A stretch of 64,000 bases of DNA from Lachnospiraceae bacterium AB2028. GTDB taxonomy: Bacteria; Bacillota; Clostridia; Lachnospirales; Lachnospiraceae. The stretch spans positions 474,523-538,522 of the forward strand of contig KK211275.1 of NCBI GenBank assembly GCA_000621425.1, given 5' to 3'. The position numbers and the translations under genes were made by a program. The notes below the pieces were generated by a model. It saw only the letters and a list, made by a program, of their open reading frames with translations, did no database searches and had not been told where the DNA came from. Shown here piece by piece: positions 40,935 through 50,197 of the stretch (position 1 is its first letter; the number at the start of each line of letters is the position of its first letter).

Positions 40935-43328
40935 ATGTTCACAGTTATCAAGAGGGACGGAGAAAAAGCAGATTTTATGTTAACCAAGATCGGTGATGCA
41001 ATACGCAAGGCGTTTGAAGCTACCGAGATGGTGTATAACAACGATATTATTGATATGCTTTCTCTCAAAGTGACAGCTGATTTCCAGAGCAAGGTTCAGG
41101 ACGGCTGCATTCATGTGGAGCAGATTCAGGACAGTGTTGAAAACGTATTGGAGACTTCAGGATATGCCGCTGTAGCAAAGGCATTCATCCTTTATCGTAA
41201 GCAGCATGAAAAAATGCGCGAGATGAAGTCTACCATACTTGACTATAAGGATGTTGTAAACAGCTATGTTAAGGTTGAGGATTGGCGTGTTAAGGAAAAT
41301 TCCACAGTGACTTATTCCGTAGGCGGACTTATCCTTTCTAACTCCGGTGCAGTTACAGCTAATTACTGGCTCTCCGAAATCTATGACGAAGAGATTGCAA
41401 ATGCACACAGAAATGCCGACATCCACATTCACGATCTCTCAATGCTTACAGGTTACTGTGCGGGCTGGTCATTAAAGCAGCTCATCCAGGAAGGTTTAGG
41501 CGGCATCCCCGGCAAGATAACTTCCGCTCCTGCAGCACATCTCTCCGTGCTCTGCAACCAGATGGTTAACTTCCTTGGTATCATGCAGAATGAGTGGGCT
41601 GGTGCGCAGGCATTTTCTTCCTTCGACACATACCTTGCGCCTTTTGTAAAGGTTGACAACTTAAGCTATAAAGAAACAAAGAAGTGCATAGAGACTTTCA
41701 TCTATGGCGTAAATACCCCCAGCCGTTGGGGAACACAGGCTCCTTTCTCGAATATCACCCTTGACTGGACTGTTCCCGCTGACCTTGCAGAACTTCCGGC
41801 AATAGTAGGCGGCAAGGAGATGGATTTCTGCTACAAGGATTGTAAAACTGAGATGGATATGGTAAACCGCGCTTTCCTCGAGGTAATGATCGAAGGTGAT
41901 GCAAATGGCCGTGGTTTCCAGTATCCTATTCCTACATACTCAATCACCAGTGATTTTGACTGGTCGGATACCGAGAACAACCGCCTTCTTTTCGAGATGG
42001 CTGCAAAATATGGCACACCTTACTTCTCAAACTATATCAACTCCGATATGGAGCCCAGCGATGTTCGTTCAATGTGTTGCCGTCTGCGTCTTGATTTAAG
42101 AGAGCTCAGAAAGAAATCCGGTGGATACTTCGGTTCCGGAGAGAGCACAGGATCTGTAGGCGTAGTAACCATCAATATGCCCAGAATTGCTTATCTTTCA
42201 AATAATAAGAGTGATTTCTACAAGAAACTCGACAGACTCATGGATATCGCAGCAAGAAGTCTTAAGGTAAAGCGTGGAGTCATTACCAAGCTCCTTCAGG
42301 AAGGCTTATATCCTTACACAAAGAGATATCTTGGAAGCTTTGATAATCACTTCTCAACCATTGGCCTTGTAGGTATGAACGAAGTTGGCCTTAATGCAAA
42401 CTGGCTCCGTGCTGACATGACTGATGTAAGAACCCAGGAGTTTACCAAAGAAGTCCTGAACCATATGAGAGAGAGACTTTCAGATTATCAGGAGCAGTAT
42501 GGCGATCTTTACAACCTTGAAGCAACACCTGCTGAGAGTACATCATATCGTCTGGCTAAGCATGACAAGGCTAAATGGCCTTCAATCAAGGCTGCCGGCA
42601 AGGATGGCGATGTTCCTTACTACACAAACAGCTCACATATGCCTGTAGGCTTTACTGCAGATATATTTGATGCCCTGGATGTTCAGGATGAGCTGCAGAC
42701 ACTTTATACGTCAGGAACTGTATTCCACGCATTCCTTGGCGAGAAACTACCTGACTGGAAGGCTGCCGCTACACTGGTAAGGACAATAGCACAGAACTAC
42801 AAGCTTCCTTACTACACAATATCACCCGTATATTCCATCTGTGCTGACCACGGATATATAAAGGGCGAGGAGGAGACATGTCCTCGCTGTGGCAAGAAGA
42901 CCGAGGTATATTCCAGGATCACAGGATATTACAGACCTGTACAGAACTGGAACGACGGAAAGCTTCAGGAGTATGCTGACAGAGTAAACTATGATATAGC
43001 GCATTCCACACTGAAGAGACCCCATTCAGCTGTTGTAACCATGAGTGATATATTCGACGAAGAGGCTGATGTGACTGTAAGCAAGCCTAAAGAGATCAAG
43101 TATCTTTTTACCACAAAGACATGTCCTAACTGCAAGCTGGTAAAGGAATACCTGAACAATGTGGATTATATGCTTGTGGATGCTGAAGAGAATCCTGAAC
43201 TTGCACAGAAGTACAAGATCCGCCAGGCACCTACGCTGGTAGTTATCAACGGTGACGATGTGACAAAGTATGCTAATGCATCTAACATCAAGAAATATGC
43301 CGAGAATTGTGCGCTTACAAGTGTGTAA
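40935..43328 (+). CDS. nrdD: class III anaerobic ribonucleoside-triphosphate reductase, with C-terminal glutaredoxin-like domain
   Basis: Makes dNTPs from NTPs anaerobically using a glycyl radical. An ATP-cone (about 1-95, MFTVIKRDGEKADFMLTKIG) provides allosteric control. The barrel includes GYCAGWSLKQL and NTPSRWGTQAPFSN. The zinc site has Cys649-P-R-Cys652, and the radical loop is YSRITGYYRPV with Gly664. Residues about 718-797 are an added glutaredoxin/thioredoxin-like domain with KTCPNCKLVKEYL (Cys730, Cys733) and the cis-Pro in RQAPTLVV. This suggests a built-in reductant, like the NrdH-type partners of some NrdD enzymes. The activase gene nrdG is not next to it and not in the window. 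AGAGGG precedes the ATG. NrdR-like boxes upstream predict control by dNTP/ATP levels. Confidence 0.95.
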   Translation: MFTVIKRDGEKADFMLTKIGDAIRKAFEATEMVYNNDIIDMLSLKVTADFQSKVQDGCIHVEQIQDSVENVLETSGYAAVAKAFILYRKQHEKMREMKSTILDYKDVVNSYVKVEDWRVKENSTVTYSVGGLILSNSGAVTANYWLSEIYDEEIANAHRNADIHIHDLSMLTGYCAGWSLKQLIQEGLGGIPGKITSAPAAHLSVLCNQMVNFLGIMQNEWAGAQAFSSFDTYLAPFVKVDNLSYKETKKCIETFIYGVNTPSRWGTQAPFSNITLDWTVPADLAELPAIVGGKEMDFCYKDCKTEMDMVNRAFLEVMIEGDANGRGFQYPIPTYSITSDFDWSDTENNRLLFEMAAKYGTPYFSNYINSDMEPSDVRSMCCRLRLDLRELRKKSGGYFGSGESTGSVGVVTINMPRIAYLSNNKSDFYKKLDRLMDIAARSLKVKRGVITKLLQEGLYPYTKRYLGSFDNHFSTIGLVGMNEVGLNANWLRADMTDVRTQEFTKEVLNHMRERLSDYQEQYGDLYNLEATPAESTSYRLAKHDKAKWPSIKAAGKDGDVPYYTNSSHMPVGFTADIFDALDVQDELQTLYTSGTVFHAFLGEKLPDWKAAATLVRTIAQNYKLPYYTISPVYSICADHGYIKGEEETCPRCGKKTEVYSRITGYYRPVQNWNDGKLQEYADRVNYDIAHSTLKRPHSAVVTMSDIFDEEADVTVSKPKEIKYLFTTKTCPNCKLVKEYLNNVDYMLVDAEENPELAQKYKIRQAPTLVVINGDDVTKYANASNIKKYAENCALTSV

Positions 43329-43370
43329 TGAGGACTGAAAAGTCCTTTGGGGAGGATAAATGAAAAAAGG

Positions 43371-43406
43371 AACGGGGTGGAGTGAATCCGCTCCGTTTTC
43401 TTTTTG
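43371..43406 (+). terminator. intrinsic terminator after nrdD
   Basis: An 11-bp stem with two G-T pairs (43371-43381 with 43387-43397), 5-nt loop and TTTTCTTTTT. Confidence 0.8.
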
Positions 43407-43496
43407 GGAACATGGACTTTCTGTGGCGAAAAAAGGCGCCTTATGTTAAAATAAAAACTGTATGAGTATTAAATTTTATTCAAAGGAGTAATCTGT

Positions 43497-44414
43497 ATGA
43501 TCTCAAAACTTGCAGCAAAGATAAAAGAAACTTCACCTATAGTTGTAGGACTTGATCCGCAGCTAAAATTCCTTCCTGAGCCGCTTCTTGCAGCATCCTA
43601 TAAGGAATTCGGCGAGAATCCGGAGGGCGTATGCGATGCTATTTTTAATTTCAATAAGCGTATCGTGGATGCGGTCTGTGACCTTGTTCCTGCCGTAAAG
43701 CCTCAGATCGCAATGTATGAAGTATATGGAATTCCCGGGCTTATTGCATTTGACAAAACAGTAAAGTACTGCAAGGAAAAGGGACTCATTGTCATAGCAG
43801 ACATAAAGAGAGGTGACATTGGCTCCACATCCGGAGCGTATGCCCAGGGGCATCTCGGTCATGTGACCATAGGCGGAAAAGATTACAGGGGCTTTGAAGA
43901 AGATTTTGCTACGGTCAATCCTTATCTTGGAAGCGACGGTGTAAAGCCTTTCATTGATGTGTGCAAGGCAGAGGACAAGGGAATATTTGTGCTTGTTAAG
44001 ACTTCGAATCCATCCAGCGGCGAGCTGCAGGACAGGGTGACAGATGGAAGGCCTATATATGAATGGGTCGGAGAAATGGTAGCAAAATGGGGCGAGGACT
44101 GCATGGACGGTGACTACAGTGATGTAGGCGCTGTGGTAGGTGCTACTTACCCTGAAATGGGCAAGGTACTCCGCAAGATCATGCCTAAGAGTTTCATCCT
44201 GGTGCCGGGATATGGTGCCCAGGGCGGAAAAGGTGCTGATCTGGTACATTTCTTCAACGAAGACGGCCTGGGTGCGATCATTAATTCTTCAAGGGGAATA
44301 ATTGCCGCATACAAGGAAGAAAAGTATGCAAAGTTTGGGGCCGAGCATTTCGAAGAAGCGTCCAGGGCTGCTGTGCTGGATATGAAAGCAGACATCGAAT
44401 CTGCTTTAGGATGA
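43497..44414 (+). CDS. pyrF: orotidine 5'-phosphate decarboxylase (long type)
   Basis: Last step of UMP synthesis, OMP to UMP. The N-terminal IVVGLDPQLKFLP and the catalytic Lys motif VIADIKRGDIGSTSGAYAQ (near residues 97-115) are clear. Later come VNPYLGSDGVKPF, VLVKTSNPSSGELQD, VVGATYPEMGK, and ILVPGYGAQGGKGAD, which binds phosphate. At 305 residues it belongs to the longer type 2 family common in clostridia and actinobacteria, not the 230-residue type. AAAGGAG precedes the ATG. pyrE lies 172 bp downstream; no terminator was found between them. Confidence 0.95.
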   Translation: MISKLAAKIKETSPIVVGLDPQLKFLPEPLLAASYKEFGENPEGVCDAIFNFNKRIVDAVCDLVPAVKPQIAMYEVYGIPGLIAFDKTVKYCKEKGLIVIADIKRGDIGSTSGAYAQGHLGHVTIGGKDYRGFEEDFATVNPYLGSDGVKPFIDVCKAEDKGIFVLVKTSNPSSGELQDRVTDGRPIYEWVGEMVAKWGEDCMDGDYSDVGAVVGATYPEMGKVLRKIMPKSFILVPGYGAQGGKGADLVHFFNEDGLGAIINSSRGIIAAYKEEKYAKFGAEHFEEASRAAVLDMKADIESALG

Positions 44415-44586
44415 CCATAGCGCATAGCTTTACATGGCCACTTTCTTATGATAGACTAATTGGGCTGTGGCATAAATGTCATGGTATTCTGCAAGGCGAA
44501 TTTTCAGACAGTATATTGTGATTTGAATGAAATTTTAATTGCAAATTTATATTGAGTATTAATTGAATCGATTATGGAGGTTTCCG

Positions 44587-45264
44587 ATGGAAGCATATAA
44601 GCAGGAATTCATAGATTTCATGGTAGAGAGCCAGGTACTTAAGTTTGGCGATTTCACATTAAAGAGCGGCAGGAAGTCTCCGTTTTTTATGAATGCAGGA
44701 GCCTATGTTACAGGGGCACAGTTAAAAAGGCTGGGACAGTATTATGCCAAGGCAATAAATGCTGCATTCGGTCTGGATTTTGATGTGCTTTTCGGACCGG
44801 CGTACAAGGGCATTCCTCTTGCAGTAGCAACTGCTATTGCTATAGACGAACTTTATGGCAAGGAAGTAAGGTATTGTGCCAACCGTAAGGAGATAAAGGA
44901 TCACGGTGATACCGGAATTCTTCTGGGTTCGGGACTTAAGGACGGCGACAGGGTGGTAATGATAGAAGATGTCACCACTTCCGGCAAGTCCATAGACGAG
45001 ACATATCCTATATTGAGTGCACAGGCAGATCTCGATATAAAAGGTCTCGTGGTTTCTTTGGACAGAATGGAAAAGGGAAAGGGTGAAGGTTCTGCGCTTG
45101 CAGAGGTAGGCGAGAAGTATTCCCTTCAGACTACGGCTATCGTTACTATGGCAGATGTTACCGAATACCTTTACAACAAAGAAACTGCAAACGGTGTCAT
45201 CATTGATGATGATATCAAGAAACGAATCGACGAGTACTATGCACAGTATGGTGCAAAAAAGTAA
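44587..45264 (+). CDS. pyrE: orotate phosphoribosyltransferase
   Basis: Joins orotate and PRPP to form OMP, the step before PyrF. The product has 225 residues. FGDFTLKSGRKSPFFMNAG is the N-terminal signature, FGPAYKGIPLAVATAIA binds substrate, the catalytic loop holds NRKEIKDHGDTG, and the PRPP-binding motif is VVMIEDVTTSGKSID near residues 121-135. The ATG at 44587 is chosen because TGGAGG lies 6 bp upstream; an in-frame TTG at 44563 has no site. The 172-bp gap before it shows no clear promoter or attenuator. After the stop, GGAACAG (45265-45271) and CTGTTCC (45286-45292) form a hairpin without a T-run. Confidence 0.95.
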   Translation: MEAYKQEFIDFMVESQVLKFGDFTLKSGRKSPFFMNAGAYVTGAQLKRLGQYYAKAINAAFGLDFDVLFGPAYKGIPLAVATAIAIDELYGKEVRYCANRKEIKDHGDTGILLGSGLKDGDRVVMIEDVTTSGKSIDETYPILSAQADLDIKGLVVSLDRMEKGKGEGSALAEVGEKYSLQTTAIVTMADVTEYLYNKETANGVIIDDDIKKRIDEYYAQYGAKK

Positions 45265-45336
45265 GGAACAGCATTAAGATAAGTTCTGTTCCCAGAAAAT
45301 GCCGTTTTTATGCGGCTGTTCAGAAGGAGATGAGGC

Positions 45337-45489
45337 ATGGAAGAGAAGGTCTATAAACTCATGAAGAATTCAGGGGGGCTTACGCTTGCCCTGGGGATAG
45401 TCAGCATTGTGGTAGGCGTTACCACGGGGGTATTTTTAATAATTACCGGTGCAAAGCTTATCAGCGGTAAAAAAGACCTGATGTTTTAA
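45337..45489 (+). CDS. 50-residue single-pass membrane protein
   Basis: MEEKVYKLMKNSGGLTLALG begins a short frame with one long hydrophobic helix (residues about 14-42, ALGIVSIVVGVTTGVFLIIT) and a Lys-rich end. AAGGAG lies 7 bp before the ATG. The stop is 2 bp before the next ATG, so it heads a unit with the four-helix protein and the M29 peptidase. No family is recognised; the strong ribosome binding site and tight packing support it as a real gene. Confidence 0.7.
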   Translation: MEEKVYKLMKNSGGLTLALGIVSIVVGVTTGVFLIITGAKLISGKKDLMF

Positions 45490-45491
45490 TA

Positions 45492-45815
45492 ATGAGTCTT
45501 CTTGATAAGTACAAATTCAGCAACAAAACACATCCGCTTTTAGGGATCATGTCCTTTTTACTGGGTGTGATATCTGTCGGTGCGTTTGTTGCGGCTATTG
45601 CCTTGAGTGTCAGGGCCGGCGGCGAAGTGGCAGTGCAGTATGTACTGGCTGTCATACTTGGAACCGTTATGTCTGTGGCCGGGGTAGTTCTGGGGATCAT
45701 TGCCAGAAGGAAAAGAGAGTGTTATTACCTGTTTCCCAATATGGGGATAGCGCTTAACGGACTTATGATAGTTGTAATCTGGATAATGATCACGGAAGGG
45801 ATTATTGCAGGATGA
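45492..45815 (+). CDS. small three- or four-helix membrane protein (possibly DUF6142-like)
   Basis: The product has 107 residues. The pattern HPLLGIMSFLLGVISVGAFV, then ALSVRAGG, a second long helix pair (VLAVILGTVMSVAGVVLGII), basic RRKRE, and a final helix resembles small clostridial membrane proteins annotated DUF6142; that assignment is from memory and tentative. It starts 2 bp after the small protein and overlaps the M29 gene by 4 bp (ATGA). Confidence 0.68.
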   Translation: MSLLDKYKFSNKTHPLLGIMSFLLGVISVGAFVAAIALSVRAGGEVAVQYVLAVILGTVMSVAGVVLGIIARRKRECYYLFPNMGIALNGLMIVVIWIMITEGIIAG

Positions 45816-47956
45816 GTGAAGATATTATAGTGGACAGCGGACTTTTGGCTGAAAGGTTTGAACTGGCCTGCGGACGGCTCAGCCAGTTATGCGGCAGTGA
45901 AGTTGAGGCCCCGGAAATAAAGCCGGAAGTTTCGGCAGATTATGATTTAGTTCAGAACAGAAAAGCGTGGCTGGATTTTTTTTCATGCCAGGCGTCTTTT
46001 CTTTTGTTTCTGAAAGATGTTTATGATCATATATGTGCCGATCCGGGAGATAAGTTTTTTCTTAAAGGGATAAATAAAAAACTCTATGAAGATGTTCTCC
46101 CTGAAAATTATCATTCATCTTATGCAGATCCTGTGCATTCGTCCGGGATTTTCGGAGAAGATGCCGGACAGGTTGTTTCACTGATTTCGGCTGAGATGCG
46201 TGCAGCCATACCCTCTGTTTTTGAAAAAGACGCAGAAGGCCTGCTTATCAGAATGGAACTTCTTCTGATGATCAATACTTCCGTGAATGATTTTTATACG
46301 GAAGCTGATGGCGACAAAGACGAGAATAGATTGTTAAAGAATATCAAAGAAGACATTTATGTTTATGTAAGCGACTATTATGAAACCGAATGTGAAAAAA
46401 GGATATGTGCGCTTACTGAAACTGACTGCGGCATTGCCGTATCAATTATAAAAGAATATGCGGCAAATCCTCAGGATACGGATATTCTTTATAAGTACGG
46501 CGAATGTATCACGGAAAATGAGATAAAAACGGCAGAGTATGTTGCGTCCCTTGCTGAAGCTGAAATAGATTCAATCGCAGGGACACTTACTGAAGGATAC
46601 AGGCGCGGTTTCGAAATAAGCGGCCGGGACCTGTCAATAAAGAAAACTGCCAACATAAGGTATCCTATAGGTTTTGAGCGGATAATCGCAAAAGCGATTG
46701 AAAATCTTAAAGCTATGGGGCTTGATCCAGTGGTATACAGAAGCAGCCAGAGCCTGTTTAACGGCTACAGTGTTGCAAAGAGCGGATTTTTCGGAGCGAA
46801 TCCTAATCCACAGTTTGATTTTGACCACAGGGAGGATCTGGCGCTTGTCCTGGACGGACAGCTTGTGACCAGGCGGCTTGAATGCCTGAAGGCTGCATGG
46901 GAAAACCATAAGGACAGTGCGAAGGTTCACGCAGGACCTGTAGTGCTGGAAAGCTTCGGCACTAAACCTTTTGTTCCTGCAAGCTGCGCTAATGCGTTAA
47001 AATACAGCGAAAAGCAGCGTGGATTAAATGTCCGTTTCCGTACGGAAAGCGGCACGATGACCAATCACTATATTCCCGGCGAGGAACGGAGCTTTACAAT
47101 TATGGCTTTGCCGGTTCACGATGCTGGGGAAGATTTTGAAAAAATCTTTGATGCTGTGCTTAAGATAAATACTCTGGATAATGAGCTTTACTTTAAGATA
47201 CAGCAGAGCATTATAGATGTTCTGGACACAGCAGATCATATCTGCTTAAAGGGCATGAACGGAAACTGCACGGACCTTACCATTGCCCTTGTAGAACTAT
47301 CTGATCCGGAGCATCAGACTAAATTTGAAAACTGTGTTGCTGATGTCAATATCCCTGTAGGAGAGGTGTTTACATCCCCTGTGCTTAAGGGAACTAACGG
47401 TACCCTGCATGTCAGCCGCGTTTTCTTAAACGAGATTGAATATAAGGATCTTAGGATTGAATTAAAAGACGGAATGGTTTCTGACTATTCCTGCGCTAAT
47501 TTTGAAGATCCGAATGAGGGCAGGCATTTCATAGAAGAGAATATACTTTTCAACCATAAGACTCTTCCTGTCGGAGAGGCAGCCATAGGAACGAACACTA
47601 CAGCCTATGTATTGTCAAAAAAATATGGTTTTGAATCCCTTCTGCCCATACTTATTGCAGAAAAGACAGGACCGCATTTTGCACTTGGTGATACCTGCTA
47701 TTCACACAGTGAGGACATAAAGGTATATAATCCTGACGGCAAGGAAATAATCGCCAGGGATAATGAAATATCTGTCCTCAGGAAAGAAGATGTTTCTAAG
47801 GCATATTTTAACTGCCATACGGACATAACCGTTCCTTATGATGAACTTGGCAGCCTGACGGCGGTAGCATCTGATGGCCGCGAGACTGTCATAATCAAAA
47901 AAGGAAGGTTTGTATTAGAGGGAACTGAGGAGCTTAACAAAGCTTTTGAACTATAA
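45812..47956 (+). CDS. M29-type aminopeptidase with N-terminal extension
   Basis: The product has 714 residues. About 240 helical N-terminal residues have no known family. The rest matches M29 (thermophilic aminopeptidase T/AmpS) metallopeptidases: ENCVADVNIPVGEVFTSPV, KGTNGTLHVSRV, LPVGEAAIGTNTTAYVLSKK and the metal-binding IAEKTGPHFALGDTCYSHSE. M29 enzymes use two metal ions to remove N-terminal residues from peptides in the cytosol. Ordinary members have about 370-410 residues, so this is a long variant; the extension may control access or oligomerisation. It overlaps the upstream membrane-protein gene by 4 bp. No terminator separates it from purE, 27 bp downstream. Confidence 0.85.
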   Translation: MSEDIIVDSGLLAERFELACGRLSQLCGSEVEAPEIKPEVSADYDLVQNRKAWLDFFSCQASFLLFLKDVYDHICADPGDKFFLKGINKKLYEDVLPENYHSSYADPVHSSGIFGEDAGQVVSLISAEMRAAIPSVFEKDAEGLLIRMELLLMINTSVNDFYTEADGDKDENRLLKNIKEDIYVYVSDYYETECEKRICALTETDCGIAVSIIKEYAANPQDTDILYKYGECITENEIKTAEYVASLAEAEIDSIAGTLTEGYRRGFEISGRDLSIKKTANIRYPIGFERIIAKAIENLKAMGLDPVVYRSSQSLFNGYSVAKSGFFGANPNPQFDFDHREDLALVLDGQLVTRRLECLKAAWENHKDSAKVHAGPVVLESFGTKPFVPASCANALKYSEKQRGLNVRFRTESGTMTNHYIPGEERSFTIMALPVHDAGEDFEKIFDAVLKINTLDNELYFKIQQSIIDVLDTADHICLKGMNGNCTDLTIALVELSDPEHQTKFENCVADVNIPVGEVFTSPVLKGTNGTLHVSRVFLNEIEYKDLRIELKDGMVSDYSCANFEDPNEGRHFIEENILFNHKTLPVGEAAIGTNTTAYVLSKKYGFESLLPILIAEKTGPHFALGDTCYSHSEDIKVYNPDGKEIIARDNEISVLRKEDVSKAYFNCHTDITVPYDELGSLTAVASDGRETVIIKKGRFVLEGTEELNKAFEL

Positions 47957-47983
47957 AAACATTATTTTTAGGAGGATGAAAAC

Positions 47984-48484
47984 ATGCCACAGGTGAGCAT
48001 AGTAATGGGCAGTGATTCTGATATGCCCGTTATGAAAAAAGCAGCTGATGTACTTAAGGAGCTGGGAATCGAGTTCGAAATGAGGATAATCTCAGCACAC
48101 CGTGAGCCTGAGGAATTCTTTGAATATGCAAAGACTGCTGAAGACAGGGGCGTCAAGGTTATAATTGCAGGTGCCGGAATGGCGGCACATCTTCCCGGAA
48201 TGTGCGCGGCAATTTTCCCCATGCCCGTTATAGGCATTCCTATGCATACGGAGTCTTTAGGCGGAAGGGATTCGCTTTACTCTATAGTGCAGATGCCCTC
48301 AGGAATACCGGTAGCAACCGTTGCCATAAACGGAGGGAAGAATGCCGGAATCTTAGCGGCAAAGATGTTAGCAATGTCAAATCCCGCCATACTTGAAAGG
48401 CTTAAGAAATTTATTACTGACATGAAGGACCAGGTTATGGCCAAGGATGCGAAGCTTGCTGATGTCGGTTATGAAAAATATTGA
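47984..48484 (+). CDS. purE: N5-carboxyaminoimidazole ribonucleotide mutase
   Basis: Converts N5-CAIR to CAIR in purine synthesis. The 166-residue length is right. The substrate loop VSIVMGSDSDMPVM is at the N terminus, catalytic SAHREPEEF near residue 42 (usually SAHRTP), then AGAGMAAHLPGM and the C-terminal GKNAGILAAKMLA. Bacterial type I PurE needs PurK to supply N5-CAIR, but purK is not in the window. AGGAGGATG precedes the ATG. It is the first pur gene of a purE-purM-purN-purD run. Confidence 0.96.
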   Translation: MPQVSIVMGSDSDMPVMKKAADVLKELGIEFEMRIISAHREPEEFFEYAKTAEDRGVKVIIAGAGMAAHLPGMCAAIFPMPVIGIPMHTESLGGRDSLYSIVQMPSGIPVATVAINGGKNAGILAAKMLAMSNPAILERLKKFITDMKDQVMAKDAKLADVGYEKY

Positions 48485-48541
48485 TTTATCATAAAGTGAT
48501 CATTTTTAAGCAATAATGTTTTTGTTATTAAGGAGGTAGAA

Positions 48542-49570
48542 ATGGATTACAAGAATGCCGGTGTGGACATAGAGGCTGGTTATAAATCGGTAGAGCTTAT
48601 CAAAGAGCATATTAAAAGAACCACAAGACCTGAGGTGCTTGGCGGAATCGGAGGTTTTGCGGGTGCGTTTGACCTGAAGAAGATCGCTCAGCTTGAGGAT
48701 CCTGTACTGCTCTCAGGTACGGACGGATGCGGGACCAAGGTAAAGCTTGCTTTCCTGCTGGATAAGCACGATACCATCGGAATAGACTGTGTGGCCATGT
48801 GTGTAAATGATATTGCCTGCTCAGGCGGTGAGCCTCTCTTTTTCCTGGATTACATAGCCTGCGGCAAGAATTATCCTGAAAAGATAGCGCAGATCGTAAG
48901 CGGCGTAGCAGAAGGCTGTGTGCAGGCCGGCGCTGCTCTTGTAGGCGGTGAGACGGCAGAGCATCCCGGACTTATGCCTGAGGACGAGTATGACCTTGCA
49001 GGTTTTGCTGTGGGTGTTGCCGACAGAAAGGATATGATCACAGGCGAGAACATAAAAGCCGGTGATGTGCTGGTAGGTATTGCGTCCAGCGGTGTTCATT
49101 CAAACGGTTTTTCGCTGGTGAGAAAAGTTTTTCAGATGAGCACGGATAACCTTATCCGTTATAACTCCGAGCTTGGAAGGCCTTTAGGCGAAGCACTTCT
49201 TGAGCCTACAAAGATTTATGTTAAGGCGCTTAAATCCGTAAAGGACGCTGGCATTACAATAAAGGGCTGCAGCCATATCACAGGCGGCGGTTTCTATGAG
49301 AATATTCCCAGGATGCTTCCTGACGGAACCTGTGCAAAGGTTAAGAAGGACAGCTATGAAGTGCCTGCTATATTCAAGCTTTTACAGGATACAGGAAAGA
49401 TTGAAGACCATGTAATGTATAACACTTACAATATGGGCGTGGGCATGGTTCTGGCTCTTGATCCTGCGAATGCTGATGCTGCCGTAAAGGCGCTTGAGGC
49501 AGTTGGCGAAAAGGGCTACATAATCGGTGAAGTTGCCGGCAGTGATGTGAAGGAGACTGTAATATGCTGA
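48542..49570 (+). CDS. purM: phosphoribosylformylglycinamidine cyclo-ligase (AIR synthetase)
   Basis: Closes the imidazole ring, FGAM to AIR. The product has 342 residues. The N-terminal [19 protein letters not shown] is typical, followed by the ATP loop [51 protein letters not shown] and [22 protein letters not shown] lies 5 bp before the ATG. Its last 7 bp overlap purN, so the two are translationally coupled. Confidence 0.97.
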   Translation: MDYKNAGVDIEAGYKSVELIKEHIKRTTRPEVLGGIGGFAGAFDLKKIAQLEDPVLLSGTDGCGTKVKLAFLLDKHDTIGIDCVAMCVNDIACSGGEPLFFLDYIACGKNYPEKIAQIVSGVAEGCVQAGAALVGGETAEHPGLMPEDEYDLAGFAVGVADRKDMITGENIKAGDVLVGIASSGVHSNGFSLVRKVFQMSTDNLIRYNSELGRPLGEALLEPTKIYVKALKSVKDAGITIKGCSHITGGGFYENIPRMLPDGTCAKVKKDSYEVPAIFKLLQDTGKIEDHVMYNTYNMGVGMVLALDPANADAAVKALEAVGEKGYIIGEVAGSDVKETVIC

Positions 49571-50178
49571 GGATCGCTGTATGTGTTTCCGGAGGCGGCA
49601 CTAATCTTCAGGCCATAATTGATGCAATAAAGGACGGCCGGATTACGAATGCCGAGATTGTGTCTGTTATTTCCAATAAGCCTGATGCATATGCGCTTAA
49701 GAGGGCCGAGGAAAACGGAATAAAGAGCGTATGTGTCTGCAGGAAGGATTATCAGGATAAAGAAAGCTTTTATAAAGCTTTGATGGATGCCGTGGATGGC
49801 GCTATCCCTGATCTGGTGGTGCTTGCAGGATTTATGGTGGTGCTTCCGCCTGAAATGATAAGGAAATATCAGCGCAAGATCATCAATATCCATCCTTCGC
49901 TGATACCTTCATTCTGTGGAGACGGTTTTTACGGACTTAAGGTTCATGAGGCTGCTCTTGCAAGGGGCGTAAAAGTCACCGGAGCTACGGTACATTTTGT
50001 TGATGAGGGAACGGATACCGGCCCCATAATCAGGCAGAAAGCCGTGGATGTGCATGAAGGCGATACCCCTGAGATACTTCAGAAAAGGGTTATGGAACAG
50101 GCTGAATGGGTGATCATGCCGGAAGTAATAGACGAGATAGCAAACGGCGAGATAAATATAGGTATGGAACGGAAATGA
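49564..50178 (+). CDS. purN: phosphoribosylglycinamide formyltransferase 1
   Basis: Formyl-tetrahydrofolate-dependent conversion of GAR to FGAR. The product has 204 residues. [16 protein letters not shown] is the phosphate-binding loop, [12 protein letters not shown] and the catalytic [13 protein letters not shown] (Asn-His) follow, with [17 protein letters not shown] completing the active site (catalytic Asp). The start overlaps purM; the next gene, purD, begins 19 bp after its stop. Confidence 0.96.
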   Translation: MLRIAVCVSGGGTNLQAIIDAIKDGRITNAEIVSVISNKPDAYALKRAEENGIKSVCVCRKDYQDKESFYKALMDAVDGAIPDLVVLAGFMVVLPPEMIRKYQRKIINIHPSLIPSFCGDGFYGLKVHEAALARGVKVTGATVHFVDEGTDTGPIIRQKAVDVHEGDTPEILQKRVMEQAEWVIMPEVIDEIANGEINIGMERK

Positions 50179-50197
50179 TAGGAGGAACGGTTAGGGT

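Noticed and set aside
43360-43449. 29-codon frame with a GGGGAGG ribosome binding site right after nrdD, considered as a remnant of nrdG or a small protein
   Set aside because: The frame runs through the nrdD terminator hairpin (43371-43397) and shows no NrdG features such as the CxxxCxxC iron-sulfur motif; the match to a ribosome binding site is probably chance.
43563-44249. 228-codon minus-strand frame opposite pyrF
   Set aside because: Entirely inside pyrF, no ribosome binding site, no recognisable protein.
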